Shown here: piece after piece, positions 1 to 11,432 of the stretch | Numbering within the stretch: position 1 is the first letter of the stretch | Layout of the letters: every line of letters starts with the position of its first letter | NCBI GenBank assembly: GCA_963921195.1 | Contig: OY992536.1 | Coordinates: 321,053,038-321,117,037, forward strand | Direction: 5' to 3' | Length of the DNA: 64,000 bases | From: Pegoplata infirma | Lineage: Eukaryota; Arthropoda; Insecta; Diptera; Anthomyiidae | Notes under the pieces: model-generated | What the model saw: only the letters and a program-made list of their open reading frames with translations | Told to the model about the DNA's origin: nothing | Database searches by the model: none | Made by a program: the position numbers and the translations under genes

Positions 1-150
1 TTCATTGACCTGCATTTGGACCAAGATGATTAGGAAATGCTATTTTCGGCCAGCCCCCTTTTAAGGGCGTAAATATCGTCAATATGAATTTGTAAACATT
101 TATGAAGAGGGAAAAGGTGTCCTCTCCAATGTCCCCCACCGACTCCCAAC
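1..150 (+). mobile_element. DINE-1/mini-me-like repeat fragment (type B)
   Basis: This is the internal part of the type B repeat. The phrase around 'ccccctttt aagggcgt' and the following 'gagaagtgtcccccac'-like stretch match the copy at about 39.12-39.29 kb in order and orientation. Neither terminus is present; the copy is cut by the window edge or is a relic. Confidence 0.55.
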
Positions 151-1148
151 AACTTAAAACTTTAAATTATTCAAATTTAAGTATTTCAGTTATCCAAGTT
201 ATCATTTTTTTACTTATTTTTTGTTAATAAAATATTAATTATTTAATTTTTAGGTTTTTTGTATGAATTATTTATTTTTTTGTTAATAAAAATATTTTCT
301 AATAACCAATTTTTTATTCGTTATTCTCATCGATTAATCGATTTTTTTTTAGATAAATTTGTTTGATCGAACGAACAAAAACAATTATTTATATTATTCG
401 AACAATGTTAAAAGGCGAATAATTGACAACTCTAGTACTTATGATAACTCTACTTTCATTATTCTAGCATATTCTCCCATTAAATACTGATAGAGTTTCT
501 TGCTTTCAAAAAATTTTCAAAAATGAAATGACGATCGTTTCGGGGTGTTTCCAATTCCCCCATCATCAGAATAACAGTTAAGAAAATTTCCCAACTTTTA
601 GTTAAATTTGACTTAATTGTGGAAAATTTATAAACTATTCTGAAGAACATTTTTCCAAAGTTTAAGTTAAGTCTTTTTTTTTGAGTGTAGGGGGCAAGCA
701 TTTTCTAATTAAAAAAATAAAACGAATTCGGGACTCGCTAATGTACATGTAAATTTATATTAGTATAAGAAAAACAATATGGTTAAGTGATTTCAATCTA
801 CAAGAAAATTTGGTTTTATTAAGAATACACAGAATAATGGACAGACAGACATGTCAAAAGTATAAAAAATATATACAAAGTTCATATGTTCAAAACATAC
901 AATGTTATAAACTTTTACCATAAAAATATATCATGACCATCATAATAATAAAAATAATTGCACTTATAATTGTAATTGTAAATAATGTAATGTAATTAAC
1001 TTGTTATGAATATAAATGTAATATTAGACAAAACATTTTATGCATAAAAGTATTTATGATAAATTTATATTTATCTAACAAACAAAAAAAATCTAATAAT
1101 TATATATTTTAATTATTAGAATTTTTTTGTTTGTTATTAATAACAATT
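151..1148. other. AT-rich stretch without recognisable gene
   Basis: No credible coding region is seen. The only landmark is a TTTTTTTGAGTG end at about 680-687. It resembles the right terminus of the CACTC-ended MITE group found elsewhere in the window, but no left partner was found. Confidence 0.4.
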
Positions 1149-2099
1149 CCCGAGTAAAAATGAATACATATAATTTTACATTATTTGATGTATGTATATA
1201 TAGCCATATGAAATAATGTGTTTTCATATCAAACAAAGTATATAATTATATCTCGCGTTGAGTTTTTCCAAATTTTTTAAATGGAGTTATATAAAATTAC
1301 ATCTAATGATAACCATATTAATATATAAATACATGTGGGAGACATAATCATATGTGACACATATAGCTTAATCTGATTGCATACATATTTATATGTGACT
1401 TAATATCAAATAACGTATACGAGCATATTTAAAAAAAATCCAATATCATTATATATATAATTATATATGACTTACAAGAAACCATTTAAAATTATATATG
1501 ACTTACAAGAAACCATTTAAAACTATATATGGTTCCATCTTAAAAAACGAAAAATATTTTTTTCAAATATAATTATATATGGTCGCACATATAACTTTAT
1601 ATACAGTTATATAAAACTATACATGGCATCATACATTTATTTTTTTAATATTATCAAAGATATAATTATAAATGGCTTATGAGATACCGTATATAGTTTT
1701 GTAAGGTACCATATAAATACAATTTTTTTTTTAACTCTATATATAATTTTAAATGGTGGCACATGTAACGCCATATAAATTGTTATACAATTGTATAAGG
1801 TAAAAAATATTTTTTTCTTTCACAATATTTTATATATAATTATGCATACTTTTATATGACAGTATTTCAATATTTTTTTTTTAATGTTGCATCATATATA
1901 TTTTTATTTAAGTATACAAGAGAGCTTGTATAATTATATATGATTCTCAAAGCACCTAAAATCAGTCAAAAAAAATATATATAAATTCTATAAATTTTTA
2001 AATAGAAAAAAAATCTGTTTAATCCATTGTATTTTAAAACTTAAAAAAATTCATATTGGATTTTAAAAGTTAAATTTTTAAAAAATGCATGTTACTTAA

Positions 2100-2745
2100 A
2101 TAGTTGTGTGTAACTTTATATAAGATCATATAAGATAATATATGATGCTTGGGGACCCCGAGTTCGATTCCCGGCTCAACCCAGAAAAAAACTATTTTTT
2201 TTTAATTTTTTAAAAAAGAAAATATGTTTTTAAAGCTTCTTGTTTTTTCTAAACTTAAAAATATTGAATAATTAAATTTTTATGGTAAAATCTAAAAATA
2301 AATATTATTTATTTATAATTATATAATTTTATATATTACATCATATAAGTTAATATATGGTTCCTAGGGACCCTGGGTTCGATCCCCGGCTGAGCTAAGA
2401 AAAAAAGTTGTTTTTTTTATTTTTTTTTTAAAGAAAATATGTTTTAGAAGCTTTAATTTTTTACTAAACTTAAAAATATTGATTAATTTATTTTTTATGA
2501 TAATATTTAGAAATAAATATTATTTATATATAGTAATATAACTTTCTATATTGCATCATATATGATAATATATAATTCTTGAGGACCCTGAGTTCGATTC
2601 CCGAATAAGTCAAGAAAAAAAATATTTTTTTTTTAATTTTTTTTTAATCTAAATGATTTTTTAATGCGTTTTCGTTTTTCAAATTTAAAAAAAAATAAAA
2701 TCCCTGAATTTTAACAAAAATATTTCAAAAATAATTATATTTTGA
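2100..2745 (+). repeat. Three 215-bp tandem units with tRNA T-arm-like motif
   Basis: Three units repeat at 215-base spacing. Each contains GACCC..GTTCGATTCC-like sequence (about 2153-2175, 2368-2391 and 2583-2603) that matches a pol III B box/tRNA T arm. An A-run and then a T-run follow each one. The rest of the unit is AT-rich ('aaaatatgtttt..agctt..aaatattga'). No convincing A box or complete cloverleaf was found, so these are tRNA-derived or tRNA-like modules and not tRNA genes. Confidence 0.6.
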
Positions 2746-3438
2746 TATAATTATATATTATTTAATCCGAAGAAAAAAATATTTTAAAACTTTAATGTTT
2801 AACCATCAATATCTCTGGTTTTAAGAGAGCTAAAGTCCTCAGATCAAGCTCAAATCAAAGCTTTATTTGTTGCCAATAATTAAAAGTGTATTTGGTTCGA
2901 ACTTATGTTAGCAATATTTTCAGATAAAATTATTTTTGTCTGAAAAAACTTCCGAAAAAAACTTAAAACTCATTATTTGGCCGTTGGTGAGTAAAAAAGT
3001 TTATACATGTTTTATACCATTTTAAAGGTATTTTTATTAAATATACAACGGCAGAAAGAAAATTTGGATCCGATGAAAAATGTGAAGCTCATAAGCCAAA
3101 AACCGTTTTTCTTTAAAGCTTTATAACTTGGAAAGTTAAGAGCATTGGAAGATGAAAATCATGTTGTTGAACTCAGTATTAAACCCCCTATTAGCTCAGC
3201 AAATAAACTAAAAAAAAAAAAAAATCACAAATTTTAGCAAAAATTTTCTAAGTCTTTTTTAAAATTTTGTTCAAATTCAAATCGAATATAATTTGATGCA
3301 ATCATATACACAATAAGATAAACTGGATTTAATTATATATAAGTTAAACTTGATATAATTGTATATGATAAACTATTTTCAAAAATTTTCTAAGTTTTTT
3401 TAAAACATAGTCTTTTAAAGTTGTCATTTATTAACAAC

Positions 3439-3509
3439 GTCCGCTGGGTCAGAGGGTAGAGATTGCGATTACAAAACAGTTGGTAGCTGTTCGATTCCCC
3501 CGCCGCTCG
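3439..3509 (+). pseudogene. tRNA-like module followed by a T-run
   Basis: About 71 bases contain a D-arm-like GGGTAGAG and a B box GTTCGATTCC at tRNA-like spacing. A run of 18 T follows immediately and could be a pol III terminator. The acceptor arms do not pair well. It lies inside the 1149-3995 element and is best seen as a degenerate tRNA-derived module. Confidence 0.45.
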
Positions 3510-3995
3510 AAGTTTTTTTTTTTTTTTTAAATAAATTTTAATTATATATATTTATATCTTAATATTGAAAAAAATTGTTTGGATAAAACTTTATCAGTTC
3601 TAAAAATAGATTTTATTGTTCGGATTAAATTATATATAGTTCTAAAAATAGATTTTTTTTTCGGATAAAATTTTATCTAAAGTTTTTTGTAATATTTTTT
3701 TTTTCTTTCGTATGAAATTTTATCTTTTTTTATCCAGCTAAAAAAATCTTTTTTTTTTTGTCTTGGTCCAATAAGATCCAACCATTTTTCGGATGAAATT
3801 GTATCCCACCGATTAAAACTGATCTAATTAGATAAACCCACTTTTCGGATCAAATTGTATCCGTCCGGTTAAAACTGATCTAATCTTAGCGATCCATTTT
3901 TCGGATCAGTGCTGATCTTTCAAATCTCGGATCTATCAACAGATCTGGAATAATATAAGAACATATATTGCTTCATACAAAAATTTTTACTCGGG

Positions 3996-4796
3996 TTATT
4001 TAAATTAGGAAAATTTAATTTTAAATTCTTTAAATATATTTATTTGAAATATAATTCCAACAATTTTCTATCTTTAATTTGTATCTTCAATTTCGAAAGT
4101 GTTTAACATTTATTTGCCTTATTTAACATAAAAGTGTGTAAGTGTAATAATTTTGCCATTAGCACTATTAACAGAACACTTATTTTACAAACACTTTTGA
4201 CATTAAAACCAACAGAATGGGTAGAAATAAGAAGATGGCAAAAAAACAGTATTTCTGAGTATTCTTGTGGTTTCAAGTTACTACTTACTTTACGAAGAAC
4301 TTTTTAATACGCCTTGCAGTTACAATGATGATAAATAGCGGCATTATTAAAGTGAAAAAAATAAAGTTTTTTTAATGAATTAAGGAAGAAACTAAAGTTA
4401 AATCTTAAGATTTTCTTTTGAAATTTTGATCCTATATTAAAGCAAAAAGTATTTTATAAAAATGTTTAATAAAATATTAAATACAACCTTTAAATATTTA
4501 CCATACTCGCTGGACTTACATATATGCATGACCTTTTAATTTATGGACTTTAAAGTGAATTTTGTGTTTTTGTTTCATGACATTTTGCAATTAAATAATT
4601 AATGATATGGAAAACAAACCGCATATAATGTACAAATATCATGAACATTTTTTTTTCATTACTGGCTTTTAATTCAATTTGATAAATCCTAAAAGCACTA
4701 ATGAAGTCTGTATGTTACAAATTTCACCAGAATGCGTTCAAAAATAATAAAAAGTGGTAATATAAATTACACTGTGCTACATTGGACTAAAAATAA
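3996..4796. other. AT-rich stretch, nothing recognised
   Basis: No open frame of useful length, no known repeat end and no RNA gene is recognisable. It separates the CCCGAG element from the next DINE copy. Confidence 0.4.
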
Positions 4797-5994
4797 AACA
4801 AGTAGAAAAGTTAAATTCGACTTGGCCGAATCTATGAATACCCTCCACAATGCCCTTTTTAAGTGATAGTAAATTTTCTACCGTGAAAAAAATAACATTT
4901 TTGGTTAGAAATATTTTATTTTGTGTAAAAAAACTTTTTTTTATTAATTTTTGAAAAAAAAAAATTATTTACTAATTTTTTTTTTCAGTGCAAAATTTTT
5001 TTTGAGTGTAAAATTTTTTTGAGTGTATTTTTTTTGTTTGTTTTAGTGTAAAAACATTTTTGAGTGACAAAAACACCTTGTAAAATATTTTTTGACTTAC
5101 AAATGTTTTTATAACATGTTTAACGAGTTTCCAACACGTGAATTTAAGGTGAAACTAATCTGAAATCTACGGTTTTGCTAATAACTTTTGAACCCCTGGA
5201 CCGATTTGGCTGAAATTTAAAACGAACCGGACAAGAGGAACGGAAAATATATATGCCACACTTCAGTACCCTCAGAATTGCCGTTCGAAGGTTACCGTGT
5301 GTTTTATCTCGTAAATTCCAGAAAAACCCTTGCCGAAATTCACTCATTTGCTTATAACTTTTGAACCACTGGACCGATTTCGCTGGATTACAATACCAAC
5401 CTGACCAGGTAAATGCCAAACTTACGGAGCATCCGTAAAGTCTTTCAAAAGTTAGCGTGTTTTCAACAGACAGACAGACGGACAGACGGACGGACATCGC
5501 TAAATCGTCTTAAAATCGATCGAGGATCATGAATATATATACTTTATGGGGTCCTAGACCAATATTTCGAGGTGTTACAAACGGAATGACAAACCTATAT
5601 ATACCCTCTACATGCGCGGGTACAAGGGGGGGGAAAAAGGGGAAATTTCCCCCCCCAGACCAAATTTCGAAAAGAAAAAAAAAGGAAAAAAAAGAAAAAA
5701 AAAGAAAAAAGAAAGAAAGGGAAAAGGAAAAGAAGAAAAAAAGATAGAAGGAAATTATCTAAAAAAAATTTTAAGTCCAAAAAGTGAATCAATCTGAAAA
5801 TTTTCTGTGAAAAATATCTTGTCAATCTTATTATGAATTTTGGCATAAACAAATTACTTAGAATATGTTTTTTTTGTTTAGAAAAGTGTTTGTCTTCTAC
5901 ATAGCAATAAAAAAATATCTTAAAATCTTAAAAATGTTGATAGTCGAACTTACATTCGTAAAACTATTTTAAAATTTTTTTTTCTAAAGAATAA

Positions 5995-7270
5995 ATTTTT
6001 TCTAAAGAAAAAATTCTCAGAATCTGAGACTTTTTTATGTGAAAAAGTTCTCAAAACTTATTTATAGGAAAAAGGTCGCAGAAGAATTTTTCTTTTGGGA
6101 AAAAAGTCTCAGAATTTCTGAATTTGAGATTTATTTTAAGGAAAAGGGTCTCAGAATCGGAGTCTTTTTTAAGAAGAAAAAGGCCTCAAAGTCTGAGACT
6201 TTTTATTGTTAAAAAATTGTCTCAGAAGTTTAAACTAACTGAATTGGTAGAAGTTCGCAGAATCTGAGACTTTTTCAACGGGAAAGTCTTAGAATCTAAG
6301 ACTTTTTTTTAAAGAAATAAGGTCTCAGAGTCTCAGAAAAATGTCTCAGAATCTCAGACTTTTTCTATAGGAAACAGTTCTAAGAATCTTAAACCTTTCT
6401 ATAGGAAAAATGTCTTAAAGTCTGTGACGTTTTGTATAGGAAAAACATTTCCGAATCTAGGACTTTTTCTATAGGAAAAGTATCTTAGAATCGGAAAAGA
6501 TTTCAGAATCAGAAAAAGACCTCAGTCACTCAGAAAAAGACCTCAGTCACCTCTGTCACTTCTTCTTTAGAGAAAAAGTGCCAGAATTTTAAACTTTTTC
6601 TATATAAGAAAAAGCTCTCAGAATCTGAGACTTTTTCTTTAGGAAAAATGTGTGAGAATCTGAGCCTTATTCTTTTGGAATAAGATCTCAGAATTTGAAT
6701 CTTTTTCTTTAGGAAAAAGGTCTTAGAATCTGAGACTTATTCTATTGGAAAAAGGTCGAAGAATCTAAGACCTTTTCTATAGAAAAAAGGTATCAGAATC
6801 TAAAATTTTTTCAGTACGAAACAAATCTAATAATCAGAGACCTCTCTATAGGAAAAATGTATCAGTAATGCTTTAAAATATGAGACTTTTTCTATAGTTA
6901 AATGTCTCAGAATCTGAGACTTTTTCTGTGGAAAAAAATTCCTAGAATCTGAAAATTTTTCTATACGAAAAAAAGTCTCAGATTCTGAGACATTTTTCGT
7001 TAAGAAGAAGTCTTATATTCTGAGACATGTTCCCTATTAAAAAAATTTTCACGAAAAATGTCTCAAAATCTGATATTTTCTATGTAGAAAGAATGTCTTC
7101 TATTAAATTCTCAGATTTCGACTCTTCTTATGTGTACAAAAAAACATACAATTTTCTTTTAAAAATCCGAAAATTTTTCTATACGAAAATAGTCTCAGAT
7201 TCTGAGACATTTAGTCTTATATTCTGAGACATTTTCCCTATAAAAAATAATTTTTTCACGAGAAATGTCT
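5995..7270. repeat. Minisatellite with palindromic core TCTCAGAATCTGAGA
   Basis: Some 25 or more degenerate units of roughly 45-55 bases. The core is the near-perfect palindrome TCTCAGAATCTGAGA, followed by CTTTTTCTATAGGAAAAA, which is itself partly self-complementary. Copies differ by many point changes. It lies wholly inside the hAT-like element, so the array may be part of that transposon's structure and not an independent satellite. Confidence 0.8.
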
Positions 7271-7469
7271 CAACATCTGATGTTTTCTATATAGGGAGAA
7301 TTTCTTCTATTAAAAAATTCTCTTCTTATGTATACGAAAAATATACAATTTTCTTTTAAAACAAATTAAAAAAAAAATGATCCAAACGAAATATGATCAT
7401 GAAAAACAAACCTTATTCGGCAAAAACTAATAAATTTGATGATTTTATAAGGGTTCAAGTTGAAGAAAT

Positions 7470-7700
7470 GCAGAAGAAAAATTGAATTTCTAAAAATTAT
7501 AGACATTTCTGGTATTTCCCATACCGGTTTCAAACACCCCAGTTAGTGTCATCATCAGTAAGATTTTAAATGTCGGTTTGTCTTGTTAATGAAAACTGTT
7601 TTTTATATATGTGAATATTTATAGTTTCTACAGAATAAATTTTGACAGTTTCCAACACTACAATTCTATTTCTAGCAATTTCTAGCTTTCCCATCACTTT
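7470..7700 (+). repeat. Dispersed 230-bp repeat, copy 1
   Basis: The block runs from 'gcagaagaaaaattgaattt' through CATACCGGTTTCAAACAC and 'atcatcagta' to 'tttctagcaatt'. It recurs at 43600-43815 in the same orientation, in part at 19090-19230, and inverted at about 43360-43530. Its ends and class are unknown. Confidence 0.65.
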
Positions 7701-8016
7701 TTTTTGTAAAAAAAAAGGTATCCCTATTTTTTGCTCGTCAACAAAAGAGAATTTATGATTTTTTTTCGAATTAAAAAAAAAATTTCCCCCCCCAAACCCA
7801 AAAGCTGTACCCGCCACTGCCCTCTACCACTAGAGTGGAGGGTATAAAAAATTATGTATAAATTGGGTCTATCAAGGCCTTTTTTCAAATATCCTTATAA
7901 CCCACCGCTAAAATGCGTTCAAAGGGTTAAAATATTCAACAAAAATTTTCTATATTGAATTTAGACTAGAGGTTTTAAAAGGCCTACGATTCGTGTGATA
8001 TATGGTAGCAAAATGA

Positions 8017-8092
8017 ATGCACCCTAGTGGGCTAGTTGTTATGAGTGTGAGGGTGGTGGCTTCGATTGCCACCAGACATGTGCTCGAATGCT
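8017..8092 (+). pseudogene. tRNA-like sequence with intact T arm
   Basis: A 5-bp stem GTGGC/GCCAC closes a 7-base TTCGATT loop, a proper T arm. GCAC near 8017 and GTGC near 8091 could pair as part of an acceptor stem, and GGGCTAGTTG lies where a D arm would be. No good anticodon arm is seen. A T-rich run follows. It is probably a tRNA-derived relic or SINE head. Confidence 0.4.
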
Positions 8093-8551
8093 TTTTAAAA
8101 TCATTTTTATAATTTTTTTTACGATTTTTTTTTTTTTTTGTAATCATTTTTTTTTTAAACTTTTTTTACCTTTTTAGTTTTGTTAACTTTAGCGCTGTGA
8201 TCATCAACACACCCCAATCCCCAAAAAAATTTAAAAATCTGGTCCAAAAGTAAAAGAAAAAAAATTCAAAAAGAAACATTTTGTCAAAAGAAAAAAATTT
8301 TGAAAAAAAGTGTTTTTTTCACAATTTTATAACGGTTATAACGAACTCCGAGGGACCAGTGAAAATAGTTCGTTATAAGCGAAGTTCGCTATAAGCGGGT
8401 ATATTTTATATCAACCTAGTTTTATTTCCAAAAACAAGCTTTTGAGCTTTTTTTGTAAGTAAACTACTAAATATTAAAAATATAAATAAATTTTATTAAA
8501 ATTATAATATTAACTAAAAATTTCTAACTTTTTGTGAGTTTGGTAAACATA

Positions 8552-10171
8552 CACTGCGAATCACATCAATAAGGAATCGAGTTTCCATTTTTCAATCGAA
8601 TATATCTTTGTAACGAATAAGCGGAAAAATATAAGAAAATGCACTGATAAAGACCATTATCTAGCTAATAATGTCAAATAATAACAATAATCAAAAGACA
8701 GAAAAAAGTGCTTTAAAAAAATATTTTTCCGCAACTTGTTAAAAAATCACTACTTTTTTTTTGAATCACTTGAATAAGGAATTTTGGAATACAGACCAAG
8801 TAGGACCTGAATCCAATTTGTAATGAATAGAAATCCCTCAAACAATAAAAACAAAACAGTTTTGTCTCGAATTTCAATAAAAATGGGACTCACAAAGCTC
8901 TTAGCACTTCCAAAAAGAAAAAAGTACTAAAAAAGTGTTAAAGGCCGCTGAAATCGCGGAAATAATAGAGAGGGAAAAAACTGCTGTATGCAATTATCTA
9001 AATTACATTCAGAATTATGGAAAAAACCTGAATGGGCGAACTAAAATGGCAACAACAGAACGATATCGACAAAAAGTTTAAGTATTCCCCCAAATTCTAC
9101 GCCGACATCTTTCAAAATTCTCAAAGAAAGTGGCGTTAATGCGAGTATTTGTACAGTCCGTCGCGTTTAAAAGTCAAGTGAGATCAGTGCTCGTCGAAAA
9201 TTATGCAAAAATTAATAGCTGAATGCCAAACGTAGTTAGCAGCGCCTTAATCTCGCCAGGAATACAATGACACGGTCTGAGAAATTTTTAAAGTAATTTA
9301 TTCCGACGAACAAAAAAATTAATACCGTTGCATTAGACGGATACAATTGTTTTTGGTGATTTGAGACAATAAGTTTTTATAAATAAATAAGTTTTTGCAT
9401 AGCAGACAGATCATAAAAGGTGTGGTATGGGGTGCGATATTCTACTGTAGCATCATCACTGTTCCATACGTTACCATCGATGCTTCTTAAGTTTGGAATA
9501 AAGTGGTGGCTTTTTTTGCAATTTTCAACAGACTATAAACTCATTAAATTTTTAATCGTGATCGACTATACAAATACCCACAAAATCACCACTTGCTTTG
9601 AGAAATTTGGAACCTGTCAACGTGGAATTCGAGGGAATTCTTAAAATTTTGGTCGATCTCGCTCTGTTGTTGCCATTTAAGTTCGCCCATTCATGTTTTT
9701 TTCATAGTTCTTAATGTTATTTAAATAATTGCATTTGATAGGTTTGCCCCTCACTATTATTTTCGCGATTTCAACGGCATTTACACTTTGGACTTTAAAG
9801 TCAGTACTTTTTTCTTTTCGGAAGAGCTAAGAGCTGTTGTGAGTCTCAATTTTATTGAAATTCGAAACAAAACTGTTATGTTTTTATTTTTTTTTTTTTT
9901 GGAATTGCTATCCATAAAAAATTGGATTCACGTCCAATTTTTTATTCCAAAATTCCTTATTCAAGTGATTCATAAAAAACTAGTAATTTTTTAACAATTT
10001 GCCAAAAAATATTTTTTTAAACGACCTCTTTCAGTATTTGATTATTGTTATTATTAGCTAAATAATGGTCTCTATCAGTGCATTTTTTTATATTTTTCCG
10101 CTTATTTGTTACAAAGATATATTCGATTAAAATGTGAAAAACTCGATTCCTTATTGATGTGATTCGCAGTG
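8552..10171. mobile_element. Tc1-like element, 1620 bp, TA duplication, folded back
   Basis: The ends are CACTGCGAATCACATC and GATGTGATTCGCAGTG, each flanked by TA. The length is typical of Tc1/mariner elements. The interior is abnormal: the transposase N-terminal region appears on + at about 8885-9110 and again inverted at about 9650-9860, so the element is a head-to-head rearrangement around roughly 9360. Confidence 0.8.
8885..9510 (+). pseudogene. Tc1-type transposase relic
   Basis: Broken translation pieces match a Tc1 transposase in order. There is a helix-turn-helix-like segment (KAAEIAEII..), then SDEQK in place of the catalytic-region SDEK, LDGYNCFW, and VVWGAIFY corresponding to the usual VWGA block. 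Many stops and frameshifts occur between them. In live family members the protein cuts and pastes the element at TA sites; this copy cannot code for it. The last catalytic segment is missing because the element folds back after about 9510. Confidence 0.7.
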
Positions 10172-10238
10172 TAATTGCCGCACATTTCAAAATATTTATG
10201 GGAGTTCGTTATAAAAAGGTTATAAAAAGGTAAATATA

Positions 10239-11000
10239 CACTCAAAATAATTACCCTGTTAAATACTCTGTAAAATGACTGTAATCTCAATTCGACAGAT
10301 ATTTGACAAAGTTATTTGTCGAAATACAGATTTTAAGAAAATACTTTGTTTTTTCTTGTTACCGAAAAACAAAATGTTATCTGTAATTTTACTCAATACT
10401 TTGTAATCTCTATTTTACAGATAATAAACAGAGTTTTTTGCTAAAATACAGATTAAAAAAAAAAACACTTTGTTTTTTCTCGTAACCAAAATACTAATTT
10501 TCATCTATAATTTTACTTAGTTCTCTGTAACAGTACAGTTTTCAAATAAAAATCTCTTCAAAAAACTTCCAAATATTTCAACCCTTCTTAAAAAAGCGTT
10601 TTAAATTACAATAAAACTTGGTAAATTTTACGAGGATGTCGTGTAAAATTGGAGGTATTCGTAAAAAAACTCGTAATTTTCACAAAAATGAAAAAAAGAA
10701 AATTTATAATTTGGAAGCATTAAAGCGGGTAAATTTACTCGACGGCATTTCCCAATTTTCAACAGTACTTGCACATTAAGCAAAGAGAAATTGATCAGGA
10801 ATCAAATAAAATAGTAAAGTTCTGGTCACTTTTATAAATATTTTACAGATTATTCTGTAAATTTAGAGTTTTTTAATTGAAATCATTTACAGAGTTTTCT
10901 TTGTAAAATAACATAAAATCTTGCCGGTTGGAAATCTATGGTATTTTCTGCTGGCTGAGCAGAGTATCTCTGTAATTTAACAGAGTGATTATTTTGAGTG
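10239..11000. mobile_element. MITE, CACTCAAAATAATT ends, TA duplication, copy 1
   Basis: The ends are CACTCAAAATAATTAC and TGATTATTTTGAGTG with TA on both sides. Subterminal motifs with CTGTTAAA/TTTAACAG and 'actctgtaaaatgactgt' are shared with the copy at 39605-40295. Inserted into the pogo-like relic. No coding capacity. Confidence 0.8.
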
Positions 11001-11170
11001 TATGAAATTGTGTTCGTGGGACCATAATAAGTAGTTCGTTTTAACCGAGGATTCGCTATAACCGAGTTCGTTATAAAAGAAGAATTTTGTGTGAAAATTG
11101 TTGCCAAATCGTCGGGACTTTGGAATTAGTTCGTTATAACCGAGAATTCGTTATAACCGAGTTTGACTGT

Positions 11171-11432
11171 ACTAGAAAAAAAATTGTAAAATTAAAACAA
11201 TACCACTTTATTTTGGTAAAAAATCAATCTTGAAAAATTTGCGAAAAAAAATGTAAAATTACCAAAAAAAAAACGGTAAAAAAATACTAAAATTTTTGTA
11301 GCGTATTTTTGAGCATCAAATTTTTTAAAGGTACTAAAAGCAGCATCAATCACCAAAGCAAACTTTGGTGTTTCTCGGCGTTCTTCACACAAGAACAATT
11401 TAAACAACATTTTTTTCCTTAAAACTAAAAAA
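11171..11432. other. AT-rich spacer
   Basis: T/A-rich sequence with 'ttgtaaaatt' motifs. No gene or repeat end can be defined. Confidence 0.35.

Larger units (their letters stand above)
1149..3995. mobile_element. 2.85 kb TIR element, CCCGAGTAAA ends, TT duplication
   Basis: It begins CCCGAGTAAAAAT and ends with the inverse ATTTTTACTCGGG. Both ends are flanked by TT, a 2-bp target-site duplication. There is no transposase, so it is non-autonomous. The interior is dominated by degenerate ATATAA-type repeats, three tandem 215-bp units and a tRNA-like module. The 404-bp element at 34380-34783 has the same ends and is an internally different relative. Confidence 0.7.
5611..7819. mobile_element. 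hAT-like non-autonomous element, 8-bp duplication CCCTCTAC
   Basis: The right end reads, on the other strand, CAGTGGCGGGTACA; the left end is a related but damaged CATGCGCGGGTACA. CCCTCTAC occurs on both sides (5604-5611 and 7820-7827), and intact siblings have it only once. CAGNG ends plus an 8-bp duplication are typical of hAT transposons. Inside are G-runs near both ends, a purine tract at about 5670-5745, a 1.27 kb minisatellite and a dispersed 230-bp repeat. No transposase remains. Confidence 0.65.
4797..7848 (-). mobile_element. DINE-1/mini-me-like element, type A, split by a hAT-like element
   Basis: Read on the minus strand it starts with TATACCCTCCACTCTAGTGG, has (TA)n and (GTCY)n cores (about 5465-5500) and ends with the hairpin AATTCGGCCAAGTCGAATT and CTTGTT. 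Interrupted at 5611-7819. Two conserved blocks around 'ctggaccgatttggctgaaatt' recur in all type A copies. These features match the described mini-me/DINE-1 group of non-coding Helentron-associated elements of flies. The open frames inside are by-products of repeat sequence. Confidence 0.65.
8328..11170. mobile_element. pogo/Tigger-like DNA transposon relic
   Basis: Both flanks carry repeated 'ttcgttataaccgag' motifs (8330-8400, 11030-11168). The right end read backwards is CAGTCAAACTCGGTTATAAC, a form I know from pogo/Tigger-type termini in many animals. The original interior is gone or replaced by a Tc1-like element (8552-10171) and a MITE (10239-11000). No DDE domain of this element is visible. 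Confidence 0.5.

Noticed and set aside
5595..5852. Opposed Lys- and Phe-rich open frames
   Set aside because: Low-complexity purine/pyrimidine tract inside the hAT-like element.
5995..7270. CRISPR-like array
   Set aside because: Regular spacing of a palindromic repeat, but units are degenerate, spacers are themselves similar, and the context is eukaryotic. It is a minisatellite.
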